Shown here in pieces: positions 31,725-34,062 of a stretch of DNA of 34,062 bases (position 1 is the first letter of the stretch; the number at the start of each line of letters is the position of its first letter). The stretch lies in assembly GCA_038200305.1 (NCBI GenBank), contig JBBPYD010000018.1, forward strand, positions 1 through 34,062, read 5' to 3'. The position numbers were made by a program, and so were the translations under genes. The notes under the pieces are model-generated. The model saw nothing but the letters and a program-made list of their open reading frames with translations, was not told where the DNA came from and ran no database searches. Source of the DNA: JANXXV01 sp038200305. Its GTDB lineage: Bacteria > Acidobacteriota > Terriglobia > Bryobacterales > Bryobacteraceae.

Positions 31725-32237
31725 ATGTCGATGAACGCACCAAAAATCAAAGCCGTCGAACCTACAGCACCTGTGGAGGTCCCTTCCCAGGCCACCACAC
31801 AGGGAAATTATAAGGTGTTTAATCGGATCGTCGATTGGATCACCAATGACCGCATGCAGCTTTTGAATATTACGGATCGTGTCAATGAACTGGTCCGGAA
31901 AAGCGGCGTCCGGGACGGCATTATTCATTTGCAGAGCCTCCACACCACAACGGCGGTGTTCATCAACGAATGGCAGGACGCGCTGATTCACGATGTGAAG
32001 AGCTTTCTGGATCAGGTGGTGGTTCAGGACCAGTACTACCGCCACAACGACCCCGAATTTTCGGACTGCGAACGCAAGAACGCCGACTCTCACATGCGCG
32101 GCATGCTTATGGGCCAGACACTCTGCCTTCAGGTCCGCAACGCTACAGTACTCCTTGGAACCTGGCAGAATATCATGTTCGCCGAATTCGACGGCCCCCG
32201 CAGCCGTTCGGTGTCCGTCCAGATCTCGGGCGTCTAG
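31725..32237 (+). CDS. yjbQ: YjbQ/UPF0047 family protein
   Basis: A 170-residue protein of the YjbQ family (PF01894), annotated in databases as secondary thiamine-phosphate synthase although the physiological role is unsettled. Conserved stretches are SLHTTTAVFINEWQDALIHD, NADSHMRGMLMGQTLCL and LLGTWQNIMFAEFDGPRSR. An N-terminal extension of about 30 polar residues precedes the core. AAGGGA precedes the ATG. The DUF2203 gene starts 6 nt after its stop, so the two are translated from one message. Confidence 0.9.
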   Translation: MSMNAPKIKAVEPTAPVEVPSQATTQGNYKVFNRIVDWITNDRMQLLNITDRVNELVRKSGVRDGIIHLQSLHTTTAVFINEWQDALIHDVKSFLDQVVVQDQYYRHNDPEFSDCERKNADSHMRGMLMGQTLCLQVRNATVLLGTWQNIMFAEFDGPRSRSVSVQISGV

Positions 32238-32243
32238 CCTGGA

Positions 32244-32675
32244 ATGAAGTTTTTTACTCTTGCGCAAGCGCAACGCGCCCTCCCTGAGGTGGAGAAGGCT
32301 TTGCGCGAAGCTCTCTTTTTCAAGTCGGAGCACGATAAGGCCGAATCCGAGTTCCGCCAATTTATCCGGCGCATCATGATGACCGGAGGCATGCAGGTCA
32401 ATCACGGCCGCGTTGGTACATTGAAGTCCCGGCAGGAGCAGAGCCTTGAAGGTCTCAAACGCAAGTTCGATGAGATCCATGCGATGGGTTGCATGATCAA
32501 GGATCTCGACATCGGCTTGATTGATTTCCCAACCCTCTATAAAGAGGAGGAAGTATACCTCTGCTGGCGTTTCGGGGAAACGGCCATTGAGTTCTGGCAC
32601 GGCGTACACGAAGGTTTCGGCGGCCGCAAAAAGATCGATCGCGAATTCATCGATAACCACCACGGCGGTGGGTAG
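32244..32675 (+). CDS. DUF2203 protein
   Basis: A 143-residue mostly helical protein. The family signature is clear: FTLAQAQRALPEVEKALREA at the start and, in the second half, GCMIKDLDIGLIDFPTLYKE, then VYLCWRFGETAIEFWHGVHE and GFGGRK. No function is known for DUF2203. It follows yjbQ by 6 nt and is likely cotranscribed with it. Confidence 0.88.
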   Translation: MKFFTLAQAQRALPEVEKALREALFFKSEHDKAESEFRQFIRRIMMTGGMQVNHGRVGTLKSRQEQSLEGLKRKFDEIHAMGCMIKDLDIGLIDFPTLYKEEEVYLCWRFGETAIEFWHGVHEGFGGRKKIDREFIDNHHGGG

Positions 32676-32700
32676 CCAAATCTCCGCCAACCTCGCTTAA

Positions 32701-32730
32701 TTGACACAGCTTCGCTCCGGCAAGTACACT
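32701..32730 (+). promoter_or_regulatory. sigma-70 promoter of the double DUF507 gene
   Basis: A perfect TTGACA (32701-32706), an 18-nt spacer and TACACT (32725-32730). The start would be near 32737, giving a leader of about 28 nt with AGGAG at about 32745. It is the best -35/-10 pair in the window. Confidence 0.6.
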
Positions 32731-32764
32731 TACCTAGGATTATTAGGAGCCCAATCGCTCAAGG

Positions 32765-33352
32765 ATGCTTCTCGCCCGTGAATTCGTTTCTTACGTGTCT
32801 CGCCAATTGGTTCAGAGACTGAGCCCGCAAATTATCGAAACCACCGATCCCAATGGGGCCGTTGAGTTAATTGATTCCGTCATTAGCGAGGAGCTATCCG
32901 CCGAAGACGATCTCAACGATGAGGTCCGTGAAATTCTGAGCCAGTACAGCGACTACATGCGCCGCGAAGGCGTCAGCTATCAGGAGATGTTCCGCCGTAT
33001 TAAGAACACCCTTGTAGCGCAGCGCAAGATCGTGCGCGCTTCGGGCCGCGACACCGGCGATCACATGAAGCTCTCGCGCGACAAGCTCACTGACATTTCG
33101 CACAAGCTCGTCGCTGCCCTGCGCAAGTCCCGCCAGTTCCGGTTAAAAAAGGATCAGAACGACGTTCGGCTTCAGATCCTGAACAACATGACGGAACTGC
33201 TGGTCATTGAGGAGAAGGTAGACCGCGCCTCCCGTGATAAGGTCCGCTCCCAGAAACGTGAGATCGCGGAAGGCAGTGAGGAGTGGGATCTGATGCAGCG
33301 CAGGTACTACGCCGAAGAGTTGAAGAAGTTCGGCATCGATCTTTCCAGATGA
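32765..33352 (+). CDS. tandem double DUF507 protein
   Basis: The 195-residue protein is twice the usual DUF507 length (about 90) and consists of two consecutive DUF507-like units. The first covers residues 1-90 (LLAREFVSYVSRQLVQRL; MRREGVSYQEMFRRIKNTL). The second starts at M101 (MKLSRDKLTDISHKLVAALR) and ends with YYAEELKKFGI. The family has no known function. Charged helices suggest a small dimeric protein, and here the dimer would be covalently fused. Its stop overlaps the ribokinase ATG (ATGA), so both are translated together. Confidence 0.85.
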   Translation: MLLAREFVSYVSRQLVQRLSPQIIETTDPNGAVELIDSVISEELSAEDDLNDEVREILSQYSDYMRREGVSYQEMFRRIKNTLVAQRKIVRASGRDTGDHMKLSRDKLTDISHKLVAALRKSRQFRLKKDQNDVRLQILNNMTELLVIEEKVDRASRDKVRSQKREIAEGSEEWDLMQRRYYAEELKKFGIDLSR

Positions 33353-34062
33353 CCCAAGGGATCGTCGTGGCCGGAAGTTTGAACATGGACTTCGTGATCA
33401 CGGTCGGCACGCTACCCGCCGAAGGCGAAACCGTCCTCGGCAGCAATTTCCTGATGGTTCCCGGCGGCAAGGGCGCCAATCAGGCAAACGCCGCCGGGAA
33501 GCTCGCACAATCATCCCGAGTGAAGATGATCGGCCGCGTTGGTTACGACGTCTTCGCCGATCACTTAAAAGCCAGCCTCGCCGCGGCAGGTGTCGATGTG
33601 AGCGGAGTTGCCGCGACACGTTCCCAGCCCACCGGTGTGGCCTTCATCTGGGTCGATCGCAACGGACAGAACTCTATCGTCGTTGCATCCGGGGCCAATC
33701 ACGCATTCGTTCCTTCGGATATCGTCACGTTCAGCGGAGCCCGCTTTGTGCTGTTGCAACTCGAAACACCGCTTGAAACGGCCGCGGCCGCTCTGACGCT
33801 TGCTCGCAAAGAAGGAACCCAGACGATTCTCGATCCGGCTCCGGCGCAATTGCTCCCAAAAGATGTCCTTGCCGCCGTGGATATCCTCACTCCCAACGAG
33901 ACAGAAGCCTGCATCCTGCTGGGCCGCAAACCATCGAGAGTGTCTCTCGCCGATGCTCCCGTTCTGGCGCGAGCCGTCCTGGCGTTGGGACCGAAGTCGG
34001 TGATCCTGAAGTTAGGCGATCAAGGATGCTTGTACTTCGATGGTCAAACTGAGATCTACTCG
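33349..34062 (+). CDS. rbsK: ribokinase-like PfkB carbohydrate kinase (C-terminus outside window)
   Basis: An open frame of 238 codons from the ATG at 33349 to the right edge. The N-terminus is the PfkB/ribokinase type: VVAGSLNMDFV, then the GGKGANQA substrate motif (39-46), RVGYDVFAD and DPAPAQLLPKDVL, followed by LTPNETEACILLG. The catalytic GAGD anion hole, which lies later in the fold, is beyond the window. It should phosphorylate ribose or a related sugar. The 4-nt overlap with the DUF507 gene indicates an operon. Confidence 0.9.
   Translation, partial: MTQGIVVAGSLNMDFVITVGTLPAEGETVLGSNFLMVPGGKGANQANAAGKLAQSSRVKMIGRVGYDVFADHLKASLAAAGVDVSGVAATRSQPTGVAFIWVDRNGQNSIVVASGANHAFVPSDIVTFSGARFVLLQLETPLETAAAALTLARKEGTQTILDPAPAQLLPKDVLAAVDILTPNETEACILLGRKPSRVSLADAPVLARAVLALGPKSVILKLGDQGCLYFDGQTEIYS

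Noticed and set aside
31674..32690. Long minus-strand open frame (338 codons) opposite yjbQ and DUF2203
   Set aside because: It covers two well-supported plus-strand families and their promoter, has no recognisable domain or ribosome site, and is the usual antisense shadow of high-GC coding DNA.

Overview
This window looks like a piece of an acidobacterial chromosome, most likely a Solibacter/Bryobacterales-type genome. That placement is an inference from gene content, not a database match. The pointers are a DUF1549/DUF1553 cytochrome protein paired with a DUF1501 protein, an orphan MacB/FtsX-type permease with no ATPase beside it, exported cupin and SMP-30-like proteins, fused tandem DUF507 domains and a moderately high GC content. 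I see no rRNA, tRNA, CRISPR array, insertion sequence or phage gene. Most genes lie on the minus strand.

Layout. 1-1092 (-): exported TPR protein running off the left edge. 1354-8235 (-): a run made of the DUF1549/DUF1553 cytochrome-domain protein, a DUF1501 Tat protein, a DCC-thioredoxin/lipase-maturation-factor fusion and a CPA2 antiporter. 8260-15065 (-): an eight-gene, mostly overlapping cluster of SPFH/zinc-ribbon protein, S-adenosylmethionine decarboxylase (SpeD), two DUF4178 zinc-ribbon proteins, a 61-aa membrane peptide, DUF350, a membrane-anchored spermidine-synthase-like enzyme and a Tat-exported FAD oxidoreductase. 15133-18543: alaC aminotransferase, MFS transporter and GNAT acetyltransferase. 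18545-22559 (-): zinc-dependent phospholipase C-like protein, then a degraded permease remnant and an intact ADOP-type permease, each preceded by a copy of the same repeat. 22726-26369: small exported ABM-fold protein, then an SMP-30 lipoprotein/cupin/bicupin/bicupin operon (-). 26427-31174 (-): DedA, PpiD-like foldase, aspartate kinase and cytidylate kinase. 31208-34062 (+): small TPR protein, YjbQ, DUF2203, double DUF507 and a ribokinase cut by the right edge.

The most notable system is the 8260-15065 cluster. It joins a complete aminopropyl-transfer pair (SpeD makes decarboxylated SAM, and the SpeE-like domain would use it) to membrane-scaffold proteins (SPFH, DUF350, DUF4178, a small membrane peptide) and an exported flavoenzyme. 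The catalytic residues of both SpeD and the SpeE-like domain are preserved. I infer a membrane-localised polyamine or aminopropyl modification system whose acceptor is unknown.

A second theme is promoter layout. Several genes have a -10-like box (often TACAAT, or an extended TGn-TATnnT) ending only 5-10 nt before the start codon, with no Shine-Dalgarno. This predicts leaderless or nearly leaderless transcripts, and it changes the preferred start codon of some genes.
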